Shown: one piece after another, positions 1 to 12,765 of the stretch
How positions within the stretch are numbered: the first letter of the stretch is position 1
How the letters are laid out: every line of letters begins with the position of its first letter
Program-made: the position numbers and the translations under genes
The notes under the pieces: generated by a model
Told to the model about the DNA's origin: nothing
Databases searched by the model: none
The model's input: only the letters and a program-made list of their open reading frames with translations
Origin: Membranipora membranacea
Lineage: Eukaryota > Bryozoa > Gymnolaemata > Cheilostomatida > Membraniporidae
Direction: 5' to 3'
Length of the DNA stretch: 64,000 bases
Assembly (NCBI GenBank): GCA_914767715.1
Contig: OU612075.1
Span: 1,056,001-1,120,000, forward strand

Positions 1-1226
1 TGAGCATATTGTACCTCATTTTACCACCATTGATTTATCTATAAAAGGATCTTTCGAAATGGATGTTAATAAAAAAAAACTAGATAATGTGTAAAAGTCT
101 CAATGTCAGAATCTCCTTCACTTATCGACAACCCAGATAGTAAGATGATTGTACTTTACAGGTGATTGGACGAAGGTACCGATAGCACAACTCCTGGAGA
201 GAAAGAGACAGATGAGGAGAGATAACCCCATGGATGAATGAGTAATTAAAACTTCAGACTATACAGTAAACATGGAGCATGTATACCATAAAACCTTGTA
301 ATAAAGTCACATGACTTAAAAATGAAGGTGACTTAACAAACTGATACAAAATGTTGACGTTGCTTATATCTGAATCATGTATTTTTTTTATGGCCAAAGA
401 TGCCGACTTGTCAGTGTTTAGATTGATCACAAAGGCTATGTGTTTGACTTGGTTCAGATTATAAGTTGTTTTAGGTGCGTGCTGATTCGTTACTGTGAAA
501 CAAATTAGTTTTGAAAGCACGGCATTTCACTTACAAGTCTGGTGACTTTATAATGAGATTTTACGGGTGACTATGTTTGACCCAGCAGCTCAGGTGGCTC
601 CTGTTTGCCTGCATTCAGCATTGCTTCTACACTGTGGCTTATCCGTAGTAGGAGAGCGATCCCAAATGCAGGCAAACGGGATCAAACCTGATCAGGCATG
701 AATAGTCTTTGCTCAATAGTTGAATGTATTATTTTTGTTATAATAATTTGTGATAAATATTTGTCAAACAGCCCAGATTAGATCAGGCAGCAGCAGCAGA
801 AATTATGAAATACAGAAATTTCTCTTATTTTTCTTCTCTTATGTGGTAATGACTACTAATTGCGATGCTCAAGTTATTTATGCACCGTAACATCATGCAA
901 GCTTTTACAAGGTTACTGGTATACATCATTATCCTCAGCTGGATTTTTTATAGAACTGAAATCATTATTGTCTTAAACTAAGTGCAAATATTGGTATTTT
1001 CATACTTTTGTTTTGTAATAGTGTATTGTATAAGAATAAATAAGATACTTTGTATAACATATCGTCATGCTATGCAGCAAATACATGGATTCATCCCATT
1101 ATAGCACATTGATATTAGATGGTACCAGGCATGACATTGGATCCAAGAATGTGAGGAGAATTTACTACTTGGTGCTGATATCGTCACAGATGTGATAGAG
1201 TTACAGTGTGTTGAGGTAATCGTAGA
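1..1226. other. Intergenic / 3' flank of DYNLT2B
   Basis: No coding exon could be supported on either strand. It lies downstream of the minus-strand DYNLT2B stop codon, so part of it is probably that gene's 3' UTR. The only structure seen is the hairpin repeat at about 571-690, listed separately. The rest is AT-rich sequence without recognisable similarity. Confidence 0.5.
571..690. repeat. GTTTGATCC-family hairpin repeat, copy 1
   Basis: A perfect 13-bp inverted pair, GTTTGCCTGCATT (603-615) and AATGCAGGCAAAC (665-677), is followed on the right by GGGATCAAACCTGATC. A weaker mirror, TTTGACCC, lies at about 575 on the left. The same terminal words occur at 13714-13802 and 60428-60545, so this looks like one copy of a short non-coding foldback or MITE-like family. 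No clear target-site duplication was found for this copy. Confidence 0.5.
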
Positions 1227-3152
1227 TCAGTAATAATATGAGCTAAATGCTGTTGCCACACAGAAGAATGTGTCCTGTAAAAGAAAATTGATGCCATGAA
1301 CACCACAAATAATCTATTCAAAATGGTACACTATAATATAGAACTTTTAGGGTCATTAACTGAGATAATGAGAGACCTTGCCCTTGAATTAGAGGGCCAA
1401 AGAACACAACGAACACAAGAACGAACACCCGTTTGGAAAGTTCTCGACAGTCAGCATGTCCTGCTCATAGAGATGAGACAGCTGATAAAATAGCTGACCA
1501 AGTATGACATAGAATAATACAGCTGGGCTTGAGCTATACAGACATAGGATGGGCTAGAACTGTACAGGCATACGGATTGGTTTATACTGTACATGCATTC
1601 TGACAGGATTATACTGTACGTACCGACATGAACATATCCTGTGCGTAATTATCTGTGTCAGAATCCCAGTAACATCGAGCAGCCATTCTACAATACAATA
1701 CAATTAGATATCAGAAATGGTTAGTTGTGTTTCTGAGAGTCTCATTTATCAGCTCACATTTAATTTACGATGTACTCTGCGATCTGCTTAACAGCATCGA
1801 TGCTTACTGAGCTCCTGAGGGTCACACCAGGCTAGGTTCAACCAACCTATCAATAACACCGTTCACAGGTATGGGTATTGCTTATTTTATATGGGAGTGT
1901 GTTTCATGAAAGTGGTATAAGATCAAACAAGCTGAAAATTGATGACATAAGCTAAAAGCAACATAAAGAATTCTGAATTCAAAGTGTCCCCAAAAGTGCG
2001 CAGTTTACAGCTTTTATTGTTTTCTATTTTTTGTAGAATGTTTAGAAAGGCCTGAAGTAAACAATCTCATAATATTCACTTACTTAACTCCTTCTCCTTT
2101 TTGCTCACCCATAACTACTTGTACGATAAATTTATATCGGTCATATCCTATGTCTAAAAACATAGATGAATATTAACATCATACATTGTGTAATTCACAA
2201 ACCCTGCAAAAAATAATGTAGCAGTTGAGGTTAGCCTATCAATGACCTGGCCAGTTTGCCTTTGTCCAACTTGTTGATTCCTAAGACTAATCATTAAAAC
2301 AGATCACTATGCGAGTAGAGACAGAAGAGCTCCTTTATTGTGGTTGTCTTTACCTTTTAGTTTAGCTTTGATTTCATCACTAAGTTGTTTAGTAAGCTCT
2401 GTTGACTCCTCCTGGTTGTATGCTATACCTGTCAGCTTTTCATGTAGCACATTGTGTATGAGTTCCTTTACTATTGCAGGTCTAAATCTGTAATGAAACA
2501 AGAGGCCAATCAAAACATGCCAAGATGTGATCAGGCTAAGGGCAAAGATAAAAGTCATCTGGTCATTATGTAGTCAGGTTACACACATAATACAGCTCCG
2601 ATTGGTTGTTTTGGTTGGCTCCAATTTGCTGTTGTATGGGGGGGGGGGGGGAGGAACACCTCCTTTCCACACACAGAGCTTGTCTAGCCAGGCTAAGCCA
2701 TCCACTATGGTATAGTAACTGACCGCTCACACACACACACTGCATATCAGTGGAGCCAACACAACAGGATTTTAACTCAAGCAAGGTCCTGTCTTGTGAG
2801 AAAAAGGGCAGCAGTTACACACACTCCTGAACTCAGTGAACCCAAATCTAGCTCACTAAAGATGCAGCAAACTCACAATAATGGATTTGGAATTGATTAT
2901 GAATGAATAAAAAGAGGATTGGAAATGAATGAGGGAAGAAAAGAAAAAACAACAATGATACAGTAAAAAAGTTGATTGATTTTGGATTGATTTATCTGTA
3001 CCCAAGCAGTTTTAATAAAGCTTGGAATAGACTTGACTATATAATACATACTTGTGTTGATAGTTGGGTCTGATTACATAGGTATTTGAGGGTTGCTCCT
3101 CTTCCTCAACTTGTACATTCTCTTGAGAATCAGGTTCACCATCTGCCACCAT
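1227..3152 (-). CDS. DYNLT2B: Dynein light chain Tctex-type 2B (TCTEX1D2), complete
   Basis: This encodes a Tctex1-family light chain of 138 aa (human protein about 142 aa), a subunit of cytoplasmic dynein-2 used in retrograde intraflagellar transport. Minus-strand exons are 3152-3052, 2487-2354, 2153-2084, 1687-1624 and 1274-1227; all junctions are GT..AG and keep frame. An acidic N-terminus (VEEEEQPSNTYVIRP) leads into the Tctex1 domain (about residues 28-138). Recognisable blocks are FRPAIVKELIHNVL, YDRYKFIVQVVMGEQKGEG, CYWDSDTDNYAQDMF and the C-terminal FCVATAFSSYYY. The start was chosen at MVADGEPDSQ, because an in-frame ATG 26 codons upstream would add a Cys/Asn-rich stretch not expected in the family. 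Cargo and partners are known only from the family. The neighbour DTYMK lies upstream on the same strand, with no visible functional link. Confidence 0.93.
2638..2651. repeat. Poly-G run of 14
   Basis: An uninterrupted run of 14 G lies in intron 1 of DYNLT2B. On the transcribed (minus) strand it is a poly-C tract. It is prone to length error in sequencing, so the true length may differ. Confidence 0.8.
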
Positions 3153-4419
3153 TTTGAAACAATTTTTGAAGCTAGGTAACCAAACACATTGATCTCCACA
3201 CAATGTGAGATTATTTCTTCTGATAATCAATCGGAATATCTTGAAGATATCAGTTGAATTACTTAGCCTCTAAATAATGATGAAAATAAAATAGCCTCAA
3301 AACTTATATTAAGGAGTTGTGTTTTCAATCCTCAAAGGGAAACAACTTGTACTTATGACAAAACTAGGCACATATATTATGTCTACCATAATTTGCTGTT
3401 GACAGCATTATTACTTCATGATACTAGCATTCAGCCTGACTGGGTATCAGTAAATGAGCTTGTGTAGGACATAATGCAATAGAATTGCCAAACCTTCGAG
3501 TACTATAAATATATATATAAATGGTAACTCGCAACAAGAAATAACAAGCACATAAAATTTAGCTTTTTCAAACTGTACCAATTTTGTCTTATCAAAAAAC
3601 TTGTACTGTTTAGCATCATATTATCATGATCATACTGAGCGCTAAGTCCAGGAACACCTTACTAGGAATGCCTTCTGTTTTCTTAGAATACCATTTATTT
3701 TTATATTTGCCAGCTTATAATTTTTCAACCTTTCACTAATCCTATTATTTCAGAAATAATAACTGATTTGAACTTTTCATCTTGATGTATGCATGTATCA
3801 CTGAACAGCCAATAAAGTGCATAAAAAAACAAAAAAACTTTCGCACTTGACTAAGTTTGAGGCAAAAATGAAAACATATAAGACTTGGTCCTCATACATT
3901 GTAATAGATAGACTTTTGTAACAGTGTTGTGAGGTGTTGTGACAGTTCAGAATATAATTACAACAATAAAACATGCACAACAAATTCAGTAAATTGAGTG
4001 TATGTAAAATTCGTGAATGAAATGTGAAAACAATCTGAAATCAGAATATGGAGATTAAATCAATCAGCCCAACATTTGTGCAAAACTTGAAAATGTTTGT
4101 GGTATTAACTTTGGAAGCGAATTCATATTGATCCAGCATATTGCAAGTTTGTTTTTCACGGTGTGTTACTGTTATCAAGTCTGACTCTTAGGGCTAGTGA
4201 TATAATTAAGTATAACACAGACTGTAGACAGCATACAACAATGATACAGAGGTAAACGCACCATACAATTTTCCAATAGTAACACAAGTCAGTACAAAGA
4301 TGTAAAACATAGCACAATAAAGATCACAGCGGCGCATATGAGTATCGATGTCAATCAGCCAAAGCTCACAAAAATATGCCAGTCTAAAGGACAGGTAGAC
4401 ACAGTTTGTTATGACTGAT
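3153..4419. other. Spacer between DTYMK 3' end and DYNLT2B start
   Basis: About 1.3 kb that must hold the DTYMK 3' UTR and the DYNLT2B promoter, because both genes run right to left. No further exon is supported. A minus-strand AATAAA (plus-strand TTTATT near 3690) is a possible DTYMK poly(A) signal but would imply a 0.7-kb UTR. Short minus-strand open frames here have no recognisable content. Confidence 0.4.
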
Positions 4420-7400
4420 CTACGCAAGTATCTCCTGTTTAGATTTCTTTAAGCTCGGTGATTGAGGATCTGTTGTTTGTTTAACCCAAAGTTTAGTGAG
4501 CTCCTCAGATTTAGGAGACTGGATAACATTAGAGATTATATCTGTGAGATTTGTGTGTAATGTATCTATATCTGTACCAGAATCTACAACCTGGAGAATA
4601 AAGAATAAAATTCGTAATTAAAATATGAACTATGAATTAAATATTCAACATCTATTAGCTTTATATTAATTGCCATATTTAGCTTTTAGTGTTCAGATCA
4701 GATTAGCTTTTGTGTCTGAGAGGCAGTATGAAACCAGACATGCACAGACTGAAGGCCTTAAACGCCTTTCCTCCCTATGCTTAGTCATTGATAACTTTGG
4801 CAATGGCTTCTAAATAGAAAATAACTGAAGCTAAAAATTATGCCATCTTTTTGGATACATACTCTTTAAATTACTCATAGAATTTAAATTCCTTCTGAGA
4901 AATTTCTTAAAAATATAAATATGAAAGAGGAAGCTAATATAAGAAATTCAAAGAAGCCAACAACAAGAGAGGGAGAAAGTCCCTGCCGTGCAGTGGTTTA
5001 ACCTGCACTTTTTAAGGATTGGAAGACGTTCCCGTGGAAGCCTCTTGCAAGCTTTGGACCTTGTCAGGGGAGCAACTAGTTTTTGTTGATGTGCCATGTG
5101 TTCAGAAAAGTGTCATTCCATTTTAGAGACTATTTCAAAGACTGACTCATGATAAATGCACCCGAGGAGACTTACCTTCCAGTTGTCCTCTTGTTTGAGT
5201 ACGTCGTAGTTATCCGCTACTCTCTTCTGGAAGTCTGTCAGCTCATAACGTTCCTCTCCAAACCCGCCTCTCTTAGCTGCTTCCTCAGAGCTTAGAGTAA
5301 GAAAGAGTACAAGGTCCGGCCGAGGTAACCCAGCATCAGACTGCTTACACCAATCCAGAGTAAATCCCTGTAAGTAAAAGGTACAAAAAGTAGGTGAAGA
5401 GATAGTCTGCGATGAAGGTCGTCAAGGTCAACAAAGGGGCCTTGTCTGTATCCTGGGTTGTGTTGGTGATATCTACTCATGTACGAATGTATTGGTTATT
5501 TTTAATGGACCCATGTGCTTGTGTGTTTTGGCTTTGTTTGTAATGACTGACGGCTTTGGTTTGTTGTTGTGTGGAGTTGTCTATTCGTCTTCCACAAAAC
5601 ACAACTTACAAGCGGAGTAGATAGCTCCAAATTGTACGCCTGAATCCCGGTCGGGTAGGGAAGAACTATATACAGACTTTTTAAGTGAGTATACAGGCTA
5701 CAGAAGAGTATCAAGGATGAATTATTTCTCTGACAATGTCTTGGTTTATTTCTCATCAATCTAAGAAGAAAACAGTACATTGGAACCTCAACTCTCCTGC
5801 ACTAAGGCAAAATTCTAGATGTGGAGAAACCAGAGAAATTGTCAGGAATATCAATTGTTTATGGTCATTTTGAATTGAATGTAGAATGACCCATAGCAAA
5901 ATCCGACTATCATACTGTATATACTGAGACAAACCTACTTTCATAGTCGGGTTTTTCGTTACCCAATTTTTGGTACAGAAACTACACAAGAGAGAACTCA
6001 CAGGTTTAGCTGCAGTGAAGGCAACTCCTGAATATGCGTATCTATCGATTATAACATTTCTTCCTTCATACAGTCGCTTCTTTATATCACCTCTGAAAAT
6101 CATCAAAACAGGTTATTACATTGCGTAGTGTATGATGTTATCTAGGCTCTTCTTGCAACTGAAGGGAGCATAACTCCTTCATAAGCAAGAACACCATAGC
6201 AGATTTAGTAAATTGGGATACATATATATATGTATATAATGAAATAGAAATCAGTATTAAACAATTCTCAATCTGGTTAGTCAAGACAAACAAATGAAGG
6301 TCTTGTGGAAAATAAGCACGAGATGTGGTATCATAAACAATAAATATATTTATCTATTTATATGTGAGGTATCTACTGCATCGAGAGGAATGTTGAAGGT
6401 TCACGCAAAATTATTTATTTATGATTTATTTATGATTTATTTATTATTCATTTATTTATTCAGCTTACCTTACATATTATTAGATGACACCACACAGTAT
6501 GGTGGTAGGTGGTGGTGGTGGTACCTGACTGAGTTTACCTTACATATTATTAGATGACACCACACAGCGTGGTGGTAGGTGGTGGTGGTGGTACCTGACT
6601 GAGTTTACCTTACATATTATTAGATGACACCACACAGTGTGGTGGTACCTGACTGAGTTTACCTTACATATTATTAGATGACACCACACAGTGTGGTGGT
6701 AGGTGGTGGTGGTACCTGACTGAGTTTACCTTACATATCATTAGATGACACCACACAGTGTGGTGGTAGGTGGTGGTGGTACCTGACTGAGTTTACCTTA
6801 CATATTATTAGATGACACCACACAGTATGGTGGTAGGTACTCACACTAACTCCCATCTATTAGCAGAGAAGAGGAGGTGCACTGCATGGTCATCTAATTC
6901 ACAGTTCTTACACAGATAGTCACTTATAACTTTGCCAATAGCTGTAGTGCGATCTATAATTACAAATACACAGTGAAAATGCCATCACAATAGCTGCAAT
7001 GATTTCTACTTTCATTCCACTGAGCACTCAATGTATCACTCATCGCTTTAATTTATTCCAGTAATTATCCCCTGGGTCACATTGAGCTAACACTATAGCA
7101 CACTTGGTGAGCTCTATCTTTGAAAAGTCGGGTTGCAGAATTTACATCTTTGCGATCCGCCTTTTCAGTGTGCTCTTGTCTTAGCTCTGGGATGTCCACG
7201 GGCCAGAAATCCTGACAGGTGGTATTCGTATAATCACTTTACTCCAGCTCATACAGATGGTATAAACTCCATTATTACTTACCATATCACTCTGAATTGA
7301 GTTTAATCAAGGTAACCCAGTACCATTGGAATCCATTCCAATCATACATCACCTGCACTGAGCTTACTTACTATCAATTACTATCATCCAGATGGATTCC

Positions 7401-7675
7401 ATCTATTCCATTTGGTAATTATACTAACTTCTCACTGTCCCACGAAAAACATTCAATTACATATCACATTGGCAATGAAGAAACAGTTTTAGATAATCAT
7501 AAAGCAAAAAAAAGTTTTAGTTTTACTCACCTGGAAATCTGAAAAGGTCAACAGGTAACCCCTGTTTCTCAAGGGTTTCCTTAAGCATCTTGCATTGTGT
7601 TGTCTTCCCAGACTTGTCACAGCCCTCAAGAACTATGAGTGCCCCTCTTTTCAACATTTCAGCTGCAGCTGGCAT
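4420..7675 (-). CDS. DTYMK: Thymidylate kinase (dTMP kinase), complete
   Basis: Phosphorylates dTMP to dTDP with ATP, the step shared by de novo and salvage dTTP synthesis. Minus-strand exons are 7675-7531, 6953-6845, 6092-6002, 5367-5176 and 4590-4420, giving 235 aa (human 212). Visible motifs are the P-loop [11 protein letters not shown] (17-27), [11 protein letters not shown] before exon 3, the DRY motif with [10 protein letters not shown] (101-114), [19 protein letters not shown], and the LID-type [10 protein letters not shown] (148-157). The family P-loop is kept (GX4GKT). The extra length is in the C-terminal tail, which is Ser/Lys-rich ([14 protein letters not shown]) and poorly conserved. 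Intron 2 begins with a tandem array that starts within a few bases of the donor GTGAGT. The start ATG agrees with the family N-terminus ([10 protein letters not shown]). Confidence 0.95.
6466..6838. repeat. ~53-70 bp tandem array in DTYMK intron 2
   Basis: About six copies of a unit of roughly 67 bp containing TTACCTTACATATTATTAG, then CACCACACAGTGTGGTG, then a variable run of GGT triplets, then ACCTGACTGAG. Copies differ mainly in GGT number, giving spacings from about 53 to 70 bp. Each unit carries an 8-bp inverted pair (CACCACAC/GTGTGGTG) around a single base. The array ends immediately beside the exon-2 donor site. Confidence 0.85.
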
Positions 7676-9013
7676 GATGTTGGATGAAATGTCAGTGAAT
7701 AAATTATTTTTAATGTCTGATTCATTTGTTTTGTTTGTTCCCGCGCTAGTGCATTATTGTTGTGGTCTAAAATAATCCATTCTGCGCATGCTCAGCTCTG
7801 GGCATGAGCTGATCTCTGCAAAATTGAGCCTCGGAATTCCGAAGCCATCTGATTGGCTACCTGCTCTGGTGACATACTTCCCAAAGCGTGCGGATTTGTT
7901 ATCAATAGTTATCCTCTCTTGTCATTATTAGCTGATTTTGATTGACAGTTTATGCAGGGGATATCCCATTTCCCCTTTCCAAAGTTGCAATCAGAACCCA
8001 AACTAAACTCATTGTTCTTGCACATGCGCAAATTCAAGTCACGCATGATGCATACTTAGCCTTACGACACCTGCTTTGTGGTAATGATACCCTAGTTTAT
8101 CAGTGATCTACATGCCCAGTCAGATCACGAGAGTCAGTATGAAAATAATCTATTGCAGGTGAAATTCTTATGAATATGTAACTTAGACATTTGAACTAAA
8201 ACTCAAACTACATGACCTATTTTCATATCAAGTTCAAGGACAGGTAATTTTTAGGAGAAGAGAAAAACTTCATATTCTACACTACATTTGATACTTCTCC
8301 TTTTTTCTTACAGTATTGCTGTTATATGGAATCCTTACCTTAAAGTATTACTGTCCATGAAGCACTAGCAAATAGTCATCACAAACAGGTATGCCCATCA
8401 TGGTCCAAATGAATAGCTGTGAGTGAGTGATAGATGCCACTGCTGTTGTGTTGGTAAAATTTACTATATATATATATATTTGTTATTAGAGAAAAAAAGA
8501 GAATAATAACTATCTCATCTCTAGGGTAATTATTAGAATTGGAGCAAATGAGGTGGTACTATTTTTTCTTACTATGACTGCTGATGTTGAGTGAAGACAG
8601 AAATTTCAATGTAGGCAGGCTGGGCAAACAAACAAAAGTGTGAGCTGTAGGTAGTGTGGGAATGGGATGAGAGCAAGGAAAAGTGACAACATGAATAGGA
8701 AAACATGATTGTAAATGATATATCTTTACCTTTAAAGGTTAAAGTTCATCGTGTCAGCAAGGTGTGCTCCTTGGTATCAGGCTGACAATATAATTCCAAC
8801 TGTCGGACTTCCCAAATACATCAATATAAAGTCAAGACTTTGTTGCAATCTTTCTTGTAGGAAACTTCAATGAATGGTGTCAAAAAGGTTATGAGATATT
8901 TGCTCTTAGTTATATAGACTTCTCAATACCAACAGTTCAACTGATACACTGATAAAAAAAACAATCGGATAACTTAGACACAGCCGTCACATTCAGGTCA
9001 AACTCAAGCCAGT
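7676..9013. other. Head-to-head spacer between DTYMK and M6
   Basis: About 1.3 kb separates the divergently transcribed DTYMK and M6 start codons, so it contains both promoters and any 5' UTR exons. No coding exon is recognised. Contents are the NRF1-like words listed separately and a short (TA)n run near 8465-8480. An upstream non-coding M6 exon could exist here but cannot be identified by eye. Confidence 0.5.
7783..8030. promoter_or_regulatory. Possible NRF1-like sites in the DTYMK/M6 shared upstream region
   Basis: TGCGCATGC at 7783-7791, about 110 bp upstream of the DTYMK start codon, and CACATGCGCA at 8021-8030 resemble the NRF1 palindrome YGCGCAYGCGCR, which is common at housekeeping-gene promoters. 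Each covers slightly more than half of the consensus. No TATA box is evident near DTYMK. This is motif resemblance only. Confidence 0.3.
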
Positions 9014-11539
9014 ATGGGGAATATAGGTGAGCAGTGTGTCATCATTCATCAGTATACCTTCATTTGTCTTTATATTAGTTTGTTCTTGTGCGGCAAATAT
9101 ATGTGGTGTAGCTTGAGCTTCCTCGAATCACTAAGACAGGGAGATGTTAAGTGCTGGAAATTTATTGCCTTAAATGATGTGATCTGACCATGAGACTGTG
9201 AAACCTTTATATGGTTATTGTTCATGGACCACTCCAAATACTTTTGTCAGATATCACAAGGGCTGTGGGGTCTTTTATATAGACTATTTGTTATTAACCG
9301 CTTCATTGTTGTTTCTCATGTCCCTATATTCAGGTGAGTCGTGTTGGAAGAAGGTGCCATATTGCTCGATATTTGCCCTGATGATTATGCTGGCAGGTAT
9401 AGGCTGTTTCTGCGGACCATTCTTTGTGGGCCTGACAGAGTTAGAGGATCTGCTCAGTGATCCAAACCTATTTAATCTTGTCAAAGAAAACGAGATTCTG
9501 TGGTAAGCGTTCAAAACTCTGCTAAAAACAATTTGACTGTCTGATTAATATAGTTGAAATTTGTAACTCTACTACTCTGTTATTTAATACAGGAAAACAA
9601 CTCTGATAAATCATTTTCTTCCATATGATAAATACCTTATGCATATTTTTAAGCTGGTGATATCCATGAAAACATCAATTATTAAATATTTCACACAAAT
9701 ATGATTATACATTTTTTTAGGATAGGAGAATTACGTATAGTGTTAATAATCGCTGCAGTTGTGACTGGAGTTATCGGTATATTACTTGTTGTATTCGGAG
9801 CTTTTGCTACTGGATCGACGAGAAAAAATGTCTACTCAGGGACAAGCTGTATTTTGGGCGGTAGATGCTCCGCCATATTTGTGAGTATATGTGGGGTTAG
9901 GATACTCTGGTCTTGTCACATAGTATGCCAGTTTTTTTGTACTTTTAGAAAAATCCATCAGTGGACATGTCTGACCAAGCTGAGGATAGCGGACTACTTT
10001 TCTTTTTTTTTGTTCCCTTTTTTCATGAAGTTGCTTGTTTAAATTTCATTGATTGATCGATCATAGCTCCAACGATGAGAGCTATACTGCCCTGATTATA
10101 TTGATAAGTTGATAATCATGGAAGATTCTCTTACATATGAATGTTAGTGTACATAACACAATTTAAAGAAAATGAAAACAATGTTGTTAAATAAATTACA
10201 GTTGTTGTTATTTGTCTTACATGGTTTACTTTTCTATGTTACAGCTTATGGTTCTGTCGTATAAGATAAACTGCGCGTGGATGGCGGTTACCTGTGGCAT
10301 GGCTATACCTGTTGTATTCTTTGTGATGATGAATCATATATGTGAGACAGAATACACATACCAGGGTGTACAAGCAGCCGATGGGCAGGCTCTCAGATGC
10401 TTCAACCTTACAAGGATAGGTAGGGTATTATTATCGGTATCTGTTAATCAGTCTGTTTGCTATGGAGAGAGTTATCCCCTCTTGAAAAAACTCAAGCCAC
10501 ATACCACACTCAATCTTTTTGTCCATATATGGGAGAGGCAGAGGCGTCCTTTTAACTGCATGTTTGACGTGCAAAAATGCAATAAATCTGTGGTATTCTT
10601 AGTCCTTTTTGGAAAGTACATCACCACAGAATCCTAACAATGTCACCACTCACAATATATGAAAATTGTTTTAGTCTTTCAAGACTGATAACCTATCTTG
10701 AACGACATTGCGTTGGAGTTTGATATTTCATTATATCATTGCCAATTTAAACATTTTATTGTATATTTACATTATGCTTAGCACCACGAATGAATCACTC
10801 AACCAATTTTTATGTTGTGCCACAGGTGTATATTTTGAGGGTTTCTCTCCTGACCCTGAGCTGAAGAGTCAGTTCTGGCACGGACCAGCTCTATGTGAGC
10901 AGCAGAAACTAACAGATATGTGTCAGCTAGTGAAGAAAGAAATACCATTAGTCAGTGCTGCCTTCGGTGGAGCATTTCTCATCACAATATCGATGGTAAT
11001 TAAAGGGGTGTCTTATGTCCTCTCAGAAAGGAATATGTTTGACTACATTAGGAAACCATGCTACATTGCTACATTGTTCTCACTGCAACAATCGCGAATA
11101 TGGGAAGTGATCCAATAAGGGAATTGCTTAGAGAGTTGTCTCCCCCTCTGCTATTTATCCTGCATCCAAAATCTATATGTCATGGGTGATAAATTCTCCT
11201 ATGTTTTGAAATTCAGTATTTTTTTAACACTTTTTTGGCAGACTATTTATTGGCAATCTAGTGTAAAGCAAATTGTGTCCGATCCCAATTGAGCTGAAGC
11301 TTGCTGGGTGCAATTTGCAAGTGTTTTCACCGAAATTTTTTTTCATGATTTCTTTTACTTTTATTCTGCAGGTAACATTCCTTTGTATACTCAGTGCAAA
11401 CTATCAAAGAATAAAGACATCTAAAGAGCTGACTGATTATCGGGATGCCTTAGAACAGGACACCACAGAGATGGATAATATTATATCGAGTAGACGTCAG
11501 TTTAACAGCTCATATGCTACCGAGTCAGTGATGACTTAA
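9014..11539 (+). CDS. M6: M6 / proteolipid-protein (PLP/GPM6) family tetraspan membrane protein, complete
   Basis: Exons are 9014-9026, 9334-9502, 9721-9880, 10245-10419, 10826-10995 and 11372-11539, giving 284 aa. The very short first exon (MGNI plus one base) is supported by phase and by the junction giving MGNIGESCWKKVPYCS, which fits the family's Cys-rich, acylated N-terminus; MGN could also be N-myristoylated. Four membrane spans are visible: about 12-38, 63-89, 115-143 and 210-237. The large second extracellular loop has four cysteines (HICETEY, LRCFNLT, ALCEQQ, DMCQL), as in PLP/M6 proteins where they form disulfides, plus an NLT glycosylation site. The C-terminus is cytoplasmic and acidic/Ser-rich. 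The vertebrate relatives GPM6A/B and PLP1 act in neurons and glia; the Drosophila relative is M6. The assignment rests on topology and motif spacing recalled from the family. Confidence 0.87.
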
Positions 11540-12639
11540 CTGTGATATATTATAGTCTGGTGAAGGAATCAGGTGAGACCAGAGCTGGCTTCATGTTTGG
11601 GGTGTGAGATAAACCCCCTCACTACTTTATACTGTTAAATTTCAGGTACTCAAGCTTACGTACTGTTAGACTCCCTGACTATCACTTCAAATCTCTCTTT
11701 TCTATGTTATCTCTTCTTAAACATATTTGGTTCACTTACTTAGTTCTGTTACTTATGACATCTGTATGACGCATTCAGGGAAAGCTCTTTAGGCTGATAT
11801 CTGACATTCACGACTTCATAGTCTTAACGATGACTGGTTTTGATCTCTTTCATGTCTTTTTTAACAATATCATCACATTTTATTGGTTGGTTATTTGTCG
11901 GATTTTATCAGCATATTCAGCACATCACACCATAGAAGGAATGGCTATATTCTCTCAGCTTGTACTGTCTTAGTCTAAGTGCACAGACTACCCTATAAGA
12001 TTTGTAGTCTGAGTTCGTAGGCTCGTGCCTACACATATGTAGGGATAATGTCATGGCTAGTTAAATGCTTAAAGTATGTGGGTACCCTAACCGATGCCCT
12101 AACATATGTCCTTCTTAACATTTATTAGTGCAGTAGATCTACTTTATCTAGACATTCCATCTCTTTTCTTCCTTCCTTCCTGTATCTTTTGTATTTCAAT
12201 AATTTTATAATTATAATTATTATAAACAAATTTTAGTCAACATTCCAAACCATGTGTCAAATCTTATAATCTTATTGTATTATTAAGTCAGTTGGTAGGA
12301 GAACTAAATACTTTCTCCAGAGTTATCTACAAGAGAAGATAATTAACATGAGTGAGTCTTATTGTGATGTGGACACAAATTCACTTATTATTATTCTTAA
12401 TGATCAAGTATATACTGATCCAAAGCATTGTTTCCACCAGATCCTTCAAGTTGCATAAATGTAGCTGCCCTGTATTATTATTTGTCATTCTGCAATGTTG
12501 GCTTATGGAAAGCAATTAAGCAATTATTTTTCGACATTTTTTGCTTCTTATTTTTTTATCGAGATTTTTCAGTCTCTTTTGATATAAAAAGGAAATACTA
12601 AATGATTGTGAAATAAAGTGATTTGCAAGCCTGATAGTC

Positions 12640-12765
12640 GGAGACTAGATTGGTGGCCGATCCCCTAGGAGACTAATCCAGGTCAGCAGCCGCCCACAGT
12701 ACTCTCTACTACCCATGGCCCCCAAGGCGCTTGGCAAGCTCTACCACTAGAGCTCACCTAGGCAC
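12640..12765 (-). mobile_element. tRNA-derived SINE-like fragment
   Basis: Read on the minus strand, 12756-12738 is TGAGCTCTAGTGGTAGAGC, a close match to a tRNA D-arm / pol III A box. It is followed by GC-rich sequence ending near CTGACCTGGATTAG, and no good B box is visible. It is probably a decayed tRNA-related SINE. It is not a tRNA gene, because the anticodon and T arms cannot be folded. Confidence 0.4.

Noticed and set aside
1296-1493. 65-codon plus-strand open frame (MNTTNNLFKMV...)
   Set aside because: It lies wholly in intron 4 of DYNLT2B on the other strand, has no acceptor/donor context or family match, and its length is within chance.
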